Assembly (NCBI GenBank): GCA_903632075.3 | Contig: CAHIKZ030000582.1 | Coordinates: 128,501-192,500, forward strand | Direction of reading: 5' to 3' | Origin: Acanthosepion pharaonis | Lineage: Eukaryota; Mollusca; Cephalopoda; Sepiida; Sepiidae | DNA: 64,000 bases | Part shown: positions 45,555-56,194 of the stretch, one piece after another | Layout: each line of letters starts with the position of its first letter | Position numbering within the stretch: position 1 is the first letter of the stretch | Position numbers and translations under genes: made by a program | The notes under the pieces: model-generated | Databases searched by the model: none | The model's input: only the letters and a program-made list of their open reading frames with translations | What the model was told of the DNA's origin: nothing

Positions 45555-45592
45555 CAAGTACTTTCGACATATTCTCCGGTCATCATCAGGCA
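45555..45592 (-). ncRNA. Hammerhead-like motif
   Basis: Minus strand: CTGATGA (45583-45589), a short GAC/GTC stem II around CGGAGAATAT, then GAAA (45562-45565) and the self-complementary AGTACT followed by T and GC. This fits the minimal PLE-type core with a tiny stem III; stem I is weak (GC/GC plus gaps). It lies between a (TA)n tract and the LTR at 45634. Confidence 0.35.
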
Positions 45593-45633
45593 AAGAAGAT
45601 ATTTTCTTTTTAGTAAAATTCATGTAACACCCG

Positions 45634-45899
45634 TGTTGAAACTTGACTAATGCATGGAATAATAATACAACACAAAATGTACTTAGAACAAAATGTATTG
45701 AAACAAGAAAGTGTACACAATATTTACATATAGTCTTTTGTATATTCTTGGGAAGACCGTTCCTGGAGAATGTGTTGAATTAGTCGCAGTCGGGCAGAGT
45801 CTCTGGATTGAATCTCTTGATTCCTCTCCTTTTCCTATATTTTGTTCTAAGTACATTTTGTGTTGTATTATTATTCCATGCATTAGTCAAGTTTCAACA
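45634..45899 (+). mobile_element. 5' LTR of Ty3/gypsy element, with long inverted arms
   Basis: Starts TGTTGAAACT and ends TTTCAACA, 266 bp. The first 61 nt (45634-45694) and last 61 nt (45839-45899) are perfect inverted repeats. The first 200 bp match the solo LTR at 9504-9770, whose 3' 60 bp are different. So this LTR, or its subfamily, has its 3' end replaced by an inverted copy of its 5' end. Confidence 0.8.
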
Positions 45900-45900
45900 A

Positions 45901-45917
45901 TGGCGACGAGGTAGTAA
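45901..45917 (+). promoter_or_regulatory. Probable primer binding site
   Basis: TGGCGACGAGGTAG starts two bases after the LTR end, where the tRNA primer pairs in LTR elements. The TGG start fits a CCA tail; the tRNA species is not assigned. Confidence 0.5.
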
Positions 45918-46419
45918 GAACTTTACGTTACGGAAAAAAAAAGAATTGATAATTGATAGCCTTCAACAATTGGGACAAGTCTTTGAAGAACCCAGGCAGA
46001 AGAAAAAAAATTATTAATTAAAAGTCCAACATCTAATGGAACGGCAAAGGATTCTGAAGTTTAGATATTTAAAACTCGTTAAAGGACGACTAAGCATAAA
46101 GAAACGTTCACTCAGAAAAATCTAAAAGGTGGCGTAAACGAATAACGGTGAATTAAAAAAAAAAAGAAAAAAAAACTGTCCGACTACAAAAACATGCATG
46201 GAATTAAAAGGCGCACAAATACATCGTGTCGACTTTGAAAGGTAACGAACTTTTAAAAAAAAAAATTTTTTTTTTTTGGTTGCTCAACAATATTTTATAA
46301 AGCAAGACATAAAATTAAAAAGTCGTAAGTTGTTTCGACTTTTTGGTCAGCTTATATTATATTCGTGGATACACAATTTAAAAGTATATTCTTTGTTGCA
46401 TGAACACTATCAGCTAAAG

Positions 46420-46993
46420 ATGGATGAATTATCCAAAGTCATATCTGAATTATTCAAAGCCCAGCAGTTGAGTCAGCAACGTCAAAGAGAACAGTTTGCC
46501 TTATTAATAAGGGAACAGCAAATAGCACAGCAAAAATATCAAGAAAAGCAAGAGGAGTTGAGTCAGCAACGTCAAAGGGAATAAGAGGAAAGACAGCAAA
46601 AATATCAAGAAAAACAAGAGAAAAGACTGGAAAAACAGGAAGAAATGCAGATGAAGGTTTTAGAAATTCAAAAGTTAACACTGGAGAAATTAAACAACAA
46701 TCAGGCAAATGAAGGAAACTCGTCATATTCTAATAACATCATATTTAATTCGCTGGAAACTTTCAACTATGTGCCAGACAAAGGAAAAACGTTTGAAGCG
46801 TACTTTAAACGATATGAAGATATTTTCTACACAGACTGTGAAAACTGGTCGAATTCAAGAAAGGTCAGTCTATTACTGAGGAAGCTAGGTACTGCGGAAC
46901 ATAGCAAATTTTTAGATTTTATTCTACCGAGAAGAACAAATGAATTGGAATTCTCGGAAACAGTGAAATTGCTAAAGGAGTTGTTGGAGCAAA
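46420..46993 (+). pseudogene. Ty3/gypsy gag, N-terminal and central part
   Basis: Gag is the structural shell protein of the retrotransposon particle. From ATG at 46420 the frame reads MDELSKVISELFKAQQ, then a Q/E/R/K-rich coiled-coil with repeats of QQRQRE and QQKYQEKQEE. It is stopped by TAA at 46582 and continues in the same frame with FNYVPDKGKTFEAYFKRYED, NSRKVSLLLRKLGTAEH and ILPRRTNELEF, the conserved core of gag in gypsy elements like K02A2.6 of nematodes. Near 46983 one base is lost and the reading frame moves. Two lesions, so dead. Confidence 0.82.
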
Positions 46994-46994
46994 T

Positions 46995-48029
46995 ATGTCG
47001 CTTTGGCATAAGCGATGGTTATGCATGAATGTCGCTAAATCAAACGATCAGGATTACTTAACATATGCATCTATAGTGAATAGACATTGTGACAATTTCA
47101 GATTGGCAGAGATTACGGTTGAAGAATTCAAGTGTTTAAGTTTTGCTCAAGGACTGGTATCCAGTAAGAGTGCCGAAATAAGACGTAGAGTTTTGTCTAA
47201 ACTCGAATCTGAACAAAACCTTACCCTGCAAAAAGTTAGCAGAGGAGTGTCAGCGGGCCGTAAGTTTAAAGAAAGAGTCTCAAAAAAATCGAAGAAGGTG
47301 GCATTGCTTATATTAAAAAAAAAAAAAAAGTCAAATTACCCATCAGAAAAAAAATGGAGTAAAAATTCGGCGCATTTTAAAAATAGACAAGGAAAATTAA
47401 ATGAAAAGAATGAGAAGAAAAAAAAAGTTCCACCATATAATTGTAGACGGTGCAACGAAAGACACTGGGAGGTAAATTGCCCCTATAGAAATAAAAAATG
47501 TTTCGTGTGCCACAAGAATGGTCACAGAAGGTCGTGTTGTAAAACGAATAAAGTCAATAGCCGAATTAGACAAACAAATTCAAATATCAAATCAGATAGA
47601 GATTTGAGGAAGTATGTGACGAATGAAATATTTAAAAAGAATATCAAATTTCAACTCGATTCGGGTTCAGATTTAACAATAATGAACTATAAAACATGGA
47701 AAATTTTAAAAAGGTCTACAATAATGAAGTCAACAAAATGCGCTCGAACGGTAACTGGAAAGGAAATTAACTTCGGAGTTATATTTTCAAAAATCGACTT
47801 ATCAGATTCCTATCTCCAAATTCCCGTCGAAGAGGAATGTTCGAAGTTACTCAGGATAAACAGGCATAGAGGGTTATTCAAGTACAACAGGCTTCCTTTT
47901 GGTATTAAAATGGCACCAGCGACGAAAAATATAATTCAAATCGAAATATGTTTTTTGAAGTGTGTTATTGATAACAGATACAAACTTGTGGAGCGTGCAG
48001 TCGCCACGCTAAGGTTGATTTTTTTATAA
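46995..48029 (+). pseudogene. Ty3/gypsy gag 3' end, zinc knuckles, protease and RT stub
   Basis: Open for 344 codons. Residues about 10-80 complete the gag core (LTYASIVNRHCDNFRL, KCLSFAQGLVSS). Two zinc knuckles follow: CRRCNERHWEVNC and CFVCHKNGHRRSCC. The protease has DSGSDLTIMN, a DSG active site. It then jumps within a few residues to the RT block SKIDLSDSYLQIPVEEE and RGLFKYNRLPFGIKMAPA, so the protease end and the start of RT are deleted in frame. After MAPA the RT fingers/palm, YxDD box, RNase H and integrase are missing. The stop at 48027 is followed by TTAAGTGAGGGCG, a possible remnant of the polypurine tract, and a T run; no 3' LTR follows. Confidence 0.85.
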
Positions 48030-48500
48030 TTTAAGTGAGGGCGTTTTTTTTTTTTTTTTTACTAATATGGCAAAATAAGAACCTACAACAAAACAATTCT
48101 TAAATTGCTCATCCAAATTAAGAAAAACAAGGACGAAAAACTGAAAAAAAAAAGAATTTAAAAAAGAATTTACTTGTCATCAGCTAAACATAAATTTAAA
48201 AAAAAATAATATCCTGCTCAAGTACGTATAACATATTTATGGAATATCTAGTTTACTTGCTTATAGTTTTCTGCACTCTTCATTGTAAAATACATTATAT
48301 ACTTTCAATCAACTGAATGACAATGAATCAGTGAAATAATTTTGTTTTCATTTCACAAATCTCCTCATTTTCTGACCTTAAAATTCAACAATTTCTTATC
48401 CACAAAGGCGCCTGAATCATACACATGTTGATACTTATGCAAGACCACTATATAAGCAATTTAAGTTAACACACATAACACCTAAAAAATGCAAATTCTG
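48030..48500. other. Region after the gypsy relic
   Basis: A T18 run at about 48046, then A-rich runs. A 3' LTR (TGTTGAAAC) was looked for and is absent. Confidence 0.45.
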
Positions 48501-48532
48501 TTATACGAACTTAAAAGCAACGGGATGTCTAG

Positions 48533-48576
48533 CCACACTGAAGAGCTGTGATACAGCGAAACAGGCCTGTATGTGG
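48533..48576 (+). ncRNA. Hammerhead ribozyme candidate, type I
   Basis: 44 nt with every core element. Stem I is CCACA/TGTGG (48533-48537 with 48572-48576). CTGAAGA is at 48538-48544. Stem II is GCTGT/ACAGC with loop GAT. GAAA is at 48558-48561. CAGGCCTG follows (2-bp stem III with GGCC loop, or 4-bp stem III between two molecules), then TA with cleavage expected after A48571. PLE- and retrozyme-type hammerheads are known to have such very short or dimeric stem III. It shares GGATGTCTAG upstream with the motif at 36505 and is followed by (TA)n at 48582. Confidence 0.65.
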
Positions 48577-48579
48577 ATG

Positions 48580-48581
<2 letters not shown>

Positions 48582-48638
<57 letters not shown>
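48582..48638. repeat. (TA)n microsatellite
   Basis: TA tract of about 56 bp, starting 6 bp after the hammerhead candidate. Confidence 0.97.
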
Positions 48639-48644
<6 letters not shown>

Positions 48645-48775
48645 TGTTTAAAATATGATTCCTTCATGATATAAGAGTTCTCATGTTTCAAAAACGAGAG
48701 CCGAAACCATCCAAATAATTATTAAAATTAAGTTTAGTCCCGTTTCATCTTCAAGCGAAATTTCAGGAATAAGCT
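48645..48775 (+). repeat. Dispersed repeat downstream of (TA)n, copy 2
   Basis: GTTTCAAAAACGAGAGC and TTTCATCTTCAAGCGAAATT match the copy at 12125-12260. Confidence 0.55.
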
Positions 48776-48779
48776 ATCT

Positions 48780-49320
48780 CTTGGTTTACGTGTGTTTTTA
48801 GGCATGGTTCGTTATAACATTCGTTATTGTGGGAGTGGCTAGGCGAGTTATCTTCGTTAAGTGGTCAGAGAGTTAATTCTTATCTATAGATTCATCATCT
48901 TCTGAGAGATTTTGCTCAGGTTGGGTATCTATTTCAAGGCCAATGTTGGCGGTCATCCTCTAGTTAGTTCCCAGTGAGGCATATTTTTATGGCGCGCCTA
49001 CGAGTCGTTATGTGTCGGGAGGATTTTGTTTTATTATTGTCTGTCTGATTATCTCTTTATTTATTTGTTTATTCAAGTGGGTGTTTTATATACAAACCGT
49101 ATTTCGCTGAATTTCATTCTTTTTTTTTTTGACGATTACAGAAAGGGTTTTTTCTATTTAATGATTTGGCTATGCTTTTAAGACTTTTATTAAACTATGG
49201 GATTTTTTTTAATGCTAATTGTTTAATGCGAAAATTTGTTGATGTCGACAAAAACCGTTAACTCCTGCGTATGCTTTAATAATTTTTCATTATTTAGAAA
49301 CTTAATGATGTGTAGTTTTT
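48780..49320. other. No recognised feature
   Basis: T-rich unique-looking sequence. Confidence 0.45.
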
Positions 49321-49324
49321 ACAC

Positions 49325-49400
<76 letters not shown>
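49321..49400. repeat. (CA)n(TA)n microsatellite
   Basis: About 56 bp CA then 23 bp TA. Confidence 0.97.
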
Positions 49401-49401
<1 letters not shown>

Positions 49402-52225
49402 ATTATTTAGAATTTTCAAATTCACAATCATATTGATATGATGTGCAGGTAGCTTTACCTTTACGAACATGGCAATTTTCCAGGAGTAGCAAAGTTCAAA
49501 TTCGGCATACATGAAAGACTCCAAGACGGGTAAAACGTCTTTTGTAGACTCTGATAAGGATATTTATTACCAATTCCTCAAAATTTAAATGTACTTTTCC
49601 TTATACACATGTGGAGACGTCAGTCATAAAAAGGCGAAACATTTTTTTATGAGATGCGTGGTTTAAATAAGAGGGTAGGGTGGATTCTGGGGTCATGTAA
49701 ATAACAGGGTTGTGTGGAATCTGTAGCCATTCGGGGCACCTGGCACATAAGAAGATCAATTTTGAATTTTGTTGCAGAAGCCAACAGGAAACCACTCCGT
49801 TATTTACCAAAATCATGGTAAAAGAAATCTGTGAAGATCCATTATCGTCTTTCTTCTAAATGGACATGAGTTTAACGAAAAATATATTTACTTCAACGGA
49901 ACAGTTCGGTTGCATAGCTGTATAGATGTTTATTAAGCTTAGGTTTATAACTGCACAAGCGAAACTAAGAGTGAAATAAAGGCTAAGATAATACGCTCAA
50001 ACTTTCAAATCTGTTTGTGTGTGCAAGTTTACTTAAACAAATGCCAGTACTGGTTTTTAGTCGGATTCAAACATCTTCCGCATATCTTCCTGAAGGAGAA
50101 ATATGTAACTATTAATTTAGCGATGAATTTCTACCCAATTTGAAGGCGGAAAAGCATTTTTTGACATTTAATTGTGATTTTTTATCAATGTAATATTTTC
50201 CCTCATTAATAATAACAATGCAATTGACATTGCAAAATCACGATCCCTCCAGCGTTAAATGATTCAGATGTAGATGCAATGAATCTCCTATTATCAATTT
50301 CACAATTATTATGCTGATTCTCCTCTAAAATGTTGCAATGAGCACAAAAGATGATAGTCAAATGGATTACGGTTAAGTGACCATAGGGAAGGTGGAAAAA
50401 CATTCAGATTTAGGGATATTATCTTTTCTTGGGTGAGTGGGGTCAGAGATTATCATTTAAGAACAACACTATTACTGGTATTAAACATGGACGCTTTTTG
50501 ATTAAATTTTCTGCAATGATTCTGATGACAATATCGCCTCAGAAACTTGTTCGTTTTGGTTTAGCAATTCATGATAAAAAGACACTTCATATCTCATCAA
50601 ACGCAGAGCATGACTTTTGTTTCGTGTGTCGTTCTGGATTGGGAATGAATTCTCTTTTTTTTAGTGGGTGATTATTGTTGCTGTTTGAGTTGGCTATAAT
50701 TCTAGAGAAATCACTGCATCATCAGGGGTGGATGTATCCATGAAAGATTGCCAAGCAAAGCTTCCTCCCCCGTGTCACGCAGAAGAAGAAAAAATGATTA
50801 AGCGGAGAAGAATTCTGGTCTGCGACATAGTGAACAAGTTTAGACATGTTTCCGATTCCAGAATTTTTTTTATATAATCGAAGAATTAGTTTTATTGAGC
50901 TGTTGTCTTAATTCTCATGTAGTGTGCTTCTGAGTTTTCTTAACTAAAGTTTGCAGAGACTAAATATAGACAGAACGTTTTCGACCAGATCGAAAGGAAA
51001 CTTCAAGGGGGAAAAAATCCGATAGAATTGAACCAAACAATCTTTGACATGCCGGACACTCAAAACTTGATTTTCTTAAACACAGGAATTATTTATTTAT
51101 TTATGCTTCCTTTGTTGAATTCATATAGCATTCAGTGTCTCGTTTTAAAAGAGTAAAAATGATATGAAAATTACACACTCTTATATTGTTTAAACAAAAA
51201 TGGTTTAGAAAGCTTTGAGAATTAAACATTAATAATTAAATTCTATCTGTCTTGAAAGCGTAAGCCTCAAATTGATCACATCAAAATTACGACAGGACTT
51301 CTTATACATTCATTGGACAAAAGGATATTTTAAATGCACAAGTTTTCATTATTTAAAATTATTCTGCATTATTATATGAATGATTTGGAATAATATTCTC
51401 ATTAATTTTTCTTACCATTAATTTTCTGTTGATACGTTCTTTGGCATTTGGCATTTCTTACTTTCATGGTGCGCCCTGTCAAATTAAAGATATGTACATT
51501 CGTATCTCACCTTTTGATCAGTGTACAACACTGTCATTCAACTACTTTCGTAAATAATCGAGTGCGGAGTCAGTTTATTCTCTAAAAACAACCCTATTAG
51601 AATCTTAATGTTGGCCAGATTTTAAGTAAATACACTATATCAGTGTTATTCTAAAACTATTAAAAGAGAAAAATGAATACAACCTTCAGCCAAAGCAATA
51701 CTGTAAACAAGTTTTGAGTATTTGTGACTTTCTCTTTAGATTTACCGATTGATCTTGGGATGTATGCGCATACAGTTACACGAAGTGACTATACTGTTGT
51801 ACATATTCGCATTCTGCGTTGTAGATGGCAATAACGGAAGAAACAAGAGAGGTAGCAACATTTGTCCGGCTATCTTGTTTCAGTGGATTATCAACAATGC
51901 AAAAACTAGCAGCTATATCTCTCAAAAATGTCTCTATCCATCGTTCATGCAATAGGTTTGACGATTTATGCTTTGAGCAAATATTTACAAATTTTTAACT
52001 GGTCTGATTGGTTAACGGGTTATGGTGTTTAACACGAGGCAACAGATTCTTTGACCATTGTTTTATTTCGAAGATTTTATTTGCCTATTCTTCATAGATT
52101 AATTATTTCATTGAAAGTTTTAACTAGATTCTATCCAAAATAAAATATGTAATAACTTCAGATGATACAACTAGTTCTAGATAAAAAAAAATAAATCATT
52201 CATTCGCTGGGATAATGCGGGATCC
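49401..52225. other. Long repeat-poor stretch
   Basis: 2.8 kb without microsatellites or window-internal repeats. Open stretches up to 80 codons (50429-50671, plus strand) carry no motif. Near 50958, GAACGTTTTCGACCAGATCGAAAGGAAACTTCAAGG resembles on the minus strand the decayed hammerhead-like scar at 44523. If this window has a host intron or exon, this is a plausible place, but none is demonstrated. Confidence 0.4.
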
Positions 52226-52228
52226 ATT

Positions 52229-52504
<276 letters not shown>

Positions 52505-52506
<2 letters not shown>

Positions 52507-52760
52507 AAGAACTATACTTTTTTTATCAAGGAAATATAGATTTAGATGTAGAAGACCGAAAGTGTCATAATTTAAAATCTTATAAAAAGTAAGCGAATAA
52601 TATTATATATAAACGCCATCATCAGGCACATTGCTTTTGTCCCGAAACAGACTGTCGCTTCTGGTGATGACTTCACTGTCCACTTTTATACATACACACA
52701 CTATCTCTGATATTGAGCACTTTAAATCAATAATATAGCATACCTTAAAACTATATTTTG

Positions 52761-52763
<3 letters not shown>
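52505..52763. other. No recognised feature
   Basis: GCCATCATCAGGCAC near 52614 carries CTGATGATGGC on the minus strand, but no GAAA follows at a usable distance. Confidence 0.4.

Positions 52764-52839
<76 letters not shown>
52764..52839. repeat. (TA)n microsatellite
   Basis: TA tract of about 75 bp. Confidence 0.97.
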
Positions 52840-52842
<3 letters not shown>

Positions 52843-52976
52843 CGTTATTTTCAATCCTCTGCATCTGACATGATAATTCATGTATGAGACTAAAATAAGG
52901 AACATAATGTATGTTTATTAGCATAAATTTTAGCTGCTATTATACATTGAGTACTGTTTTATGGCTGCACTAATTA

Positions 52977-53060
52977 TGTGTGTGTGCGCGCGCGTTTTTT
53001 TGTTTGTGCCTGTTTGCATGTGTGCGTGTGCGCGTGTGTGTGTGCGTGTGTGTGTGTGTC
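52977..53060 (+). repeat. (TG)n/(GC)n tract
   Basis: TGTGTGTGCGCGCGCG, then TGTGCGTGTGCGCGTGTGTG: alternating purine-pyrimidine that favours Z-DNA. Confidence 0.92.
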
Positions 53061-53217
53061 GAAAAATTATCGAACCTAAATGATGTGTGTCATCACCAGA
53101 TTCCGATACTTCCCAATTTGATTAGATTTTGCGGAAGGAGTTAAAAAGCGAACTTTTCAACACCCCATCGTTTGCCACCCTGGGTACGACGTTAAATTAC
53201 ATCGAACAGGAAAGATC

Positions 53218-53440
53218 GGGAGTTTTTGAAGAGCCTGTAACAACCTCTTAATAGCTGTCGTTCCAGGTCCACCATGACTCGGAGTGGTAACACCTGTTAG
53301 GGTCCCAGCTATGAGCAAATACTTAACCCCTACACAGGCGCCAAAACACTATGACATTATGAAAAGCTTTGTAGTCAAAGACCAGCAATATAATTATATA
53401 ATTAAAAATTACGAGTAATAACTTACTGTTAGAAAAGAAA
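53218..53440 (+). repeat. Dispersed repeat R0, copy 2
   Basis: AACAACCTCTTAATAGCTGT, CCCAGCTATGAGCAAATACT and CCAAAACACTATGACATTAT match copy 1. The AT-rich tail is cut by a SINE at 53441 and appears to resume at 53912 (CCTAGCAATAAATTTTTGTA). Confidence 0.75.
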
Positions 53441-53911
53441 GCACGGTGGAGTAATGGATAGCGGCTTGGATTGAGGAATCAGAGAGCCGAGTTCAAATTC
53501 CTGTCGAATCCATTACATTCACTTACGTGCTAATACACGTGGGAAAGGTGTGAATCCTCCTTCTTCTCCCTCCAGCTCTGCGTAAATAGCAGGACAGACT
53601 AGGATCTATAGCCTTGGAATGGCAACTGGTCTACGAGAAGGAAAACTCTGAATTCAAAACCTGGGGAGGGTCGTTTGGGGACCTTGTGGCACGTAGTGCA
53701 CCAGGTCTCTGTATTCGGCCCTTCAAAAAGTGTGGATGGTCCTGCACGAATCCTTCAACACTATAATCAAATCTTATGTGCTGCTGTCGGTTTCCTGGGA
53801 ACTGATCTGAAGCCTATACATGCGGGTTTGGGGAACGCTTGTGAAATTCCCATGAAACTCCAATATTGGAGCCGGCTCAATCCGCCCCGGGTGAATGCCG
53901 GTAAAAAAGAA
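53441..53911 (+). repeat. tRNA-derived SINE, family B, longest copy
   Basis: About 470 bp. The head has GGTGGAGTAATGGATAGCGG (A-box region) and GAGTTCAAATTCCTGTCGAA (B-box region); the body has GGGGACCTTGTGGCACGTAG and CTCTGTATTCGGCCCTTC; the 3' end has AGCCGGCTCAATCCGCC and GGTGAATGCCGG. AAAAGAAA is on both sides (ending 53440 and 53912), a possible target duplication. It sits inside R0 copy 2. Confidence 0.82.
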
Positions 53912-53914
53912 ATA

Positions 53915-54205
53915 TTCCTAGCAATAAATTTTTGTAAAAGAAAAATAACTTGAAACACCTTCCTGTAAAATAACTTACTAATGCTCCTAAGAAAATTAAA
54001 TTTCGGCATTAACGGAGTTAATAAGACGCTAAACAAATAAATCCCTTGAGTGTGTACACGGAGTATAGTTATCAGCATTATAAGAAAACTTCAATCCAAA
54101 ATATTTCGACTGATCATAAATTAAAATACTTTGCTTCAATGTGAATTACATTTAATAATTTCAGACTAGCTACATTCCGTCCTGAGAATGACGATAAACT
54201 AAATC
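53915..54205. other. Tail of R0 copy 2, then unassigned
   Basis: CCTAGCAATAAATTTTT at the start continues R0; the rest has no recognised feature. Confidence 0.4.
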
Positions 54206-54206
54206 T

Positions 54207-54298
54207 GACATTAAGGACTCTGATCAGGAGGTTTTGAGGAGCGTGGAACCACCTCTTAATTACTGGTGTTCCCAGGTCTACCCTGACTCGGGTATCTC
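54207..54298 (+). repeat. Dispersed repeat R0, copy 3, head
   Basis: GGAACCACCTCTTAATTACT, GGTGTTCCCAGGTCTACCCT, broken off at GACTCGGG where a PLE end begins; the R0 tail resumes at 54580. Confidence 0.75.
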
Positions 54299-54575
54299 CT
54301 GTTAATTTCCCTCTGATAGTTCTCCACTTCTCTGTCTTTTTAGAGGGAAATTATCAAGAGATATCTGATAACTGATCTCCATAAAACATGGAAAATGGAA
54401 CTAGAACAGTTTACCCCAGTGAGCGAAATAAAGGGTCCAGTTTGACATTCCAACCACCTAAAGAAGGCAGAAACGTACAACGGTCAAAACGTTGTGATAA
54501 ATATGGCGACAAAGTTGAAAACAATCGTCCGAATAATGTAAATAATGTACCTAACACCTCATCTCTGAAATATAG
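54299..54575 (+). mobile_element. PLE end inserted in R0 copy 3
   Basis: TATCTCCTGTTAATTTCCCT, then a reversed AGTTTACCCCAGTGAGCGAA, CATTCCAACCACCTAAAGAA, GTTGTGATAAATATGGCGAC and TCATCTCTGAAATATAGATAG. A short inverted piece (AGGGAAATTATCAAGAGATA) points back to the same family. The hammerhead core is mutated (CTAAAGA, CAAAAC). Confidence 0.7.
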
Positions 54576-54579
54576 ATAG

Positions 54580-54935
54580 TTATTACCAGCAATAAATTTT
54601 TCAAGAAAAAAACTATTACCAGCTATACGTTATTACCAAAGATACATTTTTGAAAAAAATATTACCAGAAAAACTTTCGAAAAAAATCTTACCAGCAATA
54701 AAATCTTGTCAGCATTAAGTAATCCATTGAGGGATCCGGTAAACAAACCAAATCAACCCAGTCCCTCGATAAAAACCCTCTTTACAAAAATATATCAATG
54801 AAACCTGATCTACAAAATGATTTCTAACAAAGAATACATATTCTATTCATACAAATCTATCCAAAAAATCTTGTTGGCATTAAATAATTCATTGAGGTTG
54901 ATATACCGTAAAACAAACCAAACCAAACTACATTC
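54580..54935 (+). repeat. R0 copy 3, tail
   Basis: TTATTACCAGCAATAAATTT and four more degenerate copies of the motif, then TTGTCAGCATTAAGTAATCC and, once more, TTGTTGGCATTAAATAATTC with AAACAAACCAAACCAAAC. The end of the tail is present twice (54710-54760 and 54870-54935). Confidence 0.75.
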
Positions 54936-54959
54936 TTTATTTTTCACCATTTCAAATAT

Positions 54960-55368
54960 CTTTTTTTTTTGTTGCCACATACACATAGTCGAATCGTTCC
55001 CATTATTTTGTGTACCCTTGTTAAAAAGAAAATTCCACTTAGACAGCTTCTTCCCGCGAACCATTACTTTGTGTTACAGATAATCTTAAATTGTTTATGT
55101 GGAGGGCCAACCGTTATCTCTGCTACATATGCTTATAATCTACACTTACATCAACCTCTTACCTGCTTACAATAACATCACTCAATAACCCTCAACTTTC
55201 GTGGAACTTGAACCTATTTGGTGAACATTAGTAAAGGAAAAAGAATGTTTCACGGTAAAACTAGAATTAACCAATGTTTTCTGGATATAGTTAAATTTAC
55301 GTCATAAATATACCATGTTATTTTTAATTATAATATGTTTTTTCTTACAACAATTTATTTGATGCGAG

Positions 55369-55370
<2 letters not shown>
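54960..55370. other. No recognised feature
   Basis: No clear similarity to other parts of the window. Confidence 0.4.

Positions 55371-55410
<40 letters not shown>
55371..55410. repeat. (TA)n microsatellite
   Basis: TA tract of 40 bp. Confidence 0.96.
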
Positions 55411-55414
<4 letters not shown>

Positions 55415-55434
55415 CCAGACATAGGTCTTCTAGC

Positions 55435-55816
55435 AGCCCCACTATTGTCTCAAGGCAGTATTTCCTTCTCAAGACCCAATGTAGGCGTCCTGGTTGGGAA
55501 GATGTATGGTGGCATAACCTCGCTATTACCAGTGATTACTCCAAAAATTATGATTTTGACTGGATTTATTCTCCAACACTTTCCCTGTCCTCTGCACTGT
55601 CGTCAGATTGACATCCAAATATTATGAAATGTTCATATTGCAGCACAGAATGGTGTTTCAAAATTTCTGGTGAAATGAATTGCGTCATGGTTTTCCTTAT
55701 CTCAAGGACGGTGCCCAAATGACCTTACTGTGCTTTTCAGTCGACAAAATCAAAAACAACGTACATGCGTGAAATTATAATATAAAATGGCGACAATTTT
55801 CCCATCACACACTGTA
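55435..55816 (-). mobile_element. Mariner-like element fragment with terminal repeat
   Basis: Minus strand from the outer end: TACAGTGTGTGATGGGAAAA then TTGTCGCCATTTT (terminal-repeat-like, beside TATA at 55814-55820). Later a frame reads IIIFGVITGNSEVMPPYIFP (55560-55500), the catalytic-core block of mariner-family transposases that follows the first D region. The helix-turn-helix part and the rest of the catalytic domain are missing, and no second terminal repeat is seen. It differs from the relics at 4 kb and 8 kb in this block, so it may be another subfamily. Confidence 0.65.
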
Positions 55817-55819
55817 TAT

Positions 55820-56175
55820 AAGCTGGAATTAACACGACATGCAGTGAAATGTTAAAAGTCAGCGTTCCGTCCTATGTTAGTGTAGAACCCATTCTAAGGA
55901 AGTGAAATCTAGTAAACTAGCACTATATCGATTTGATGAGAAGTAGGAAACCCAAGAAATGTTAAGCAATGTTCTCTAGCTAGCTGTCCAAATCTCCTTG
56001 ATAATATTAAGGACAAAACCTTACATGTAAGTAGATTGATCAACCCCGTCCTATATTCGGATTATTCAGGATTGCACGTCGTGGCTAGTAACATTCGTAG
56101 GAATTTTCCAGATCCTTCTTCAAAATCATTCTGCCAACTTGGGCCCGATAACATGGTGAATTATACTGCTGTAAT
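55820..56175. other. No recognised feature
   Basis: Short unique stretch between the mariner fragment and a SINE. Confidence 0.4.
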
Positions 56176-56194
56176 ATCTATTACTTTACAAGTA

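Noticed and set aside
46645..47028. Separate host gene encoding a coiled-coil protein
   Set aside because: Same frame as upstream gag and continuous with zinc-knuckle/protease coding; part of the gypsy element.
50429..50671. 80-codon plus-strand frame in a repeat-poor region
   Set aside because: No splice borders, no family motif and length within chance expectation.
52610..52630. Hammerhead core from CTGATGATGGC on the minus strand
   Set aside because: No GAAA at a usable distance and no stem II partner.
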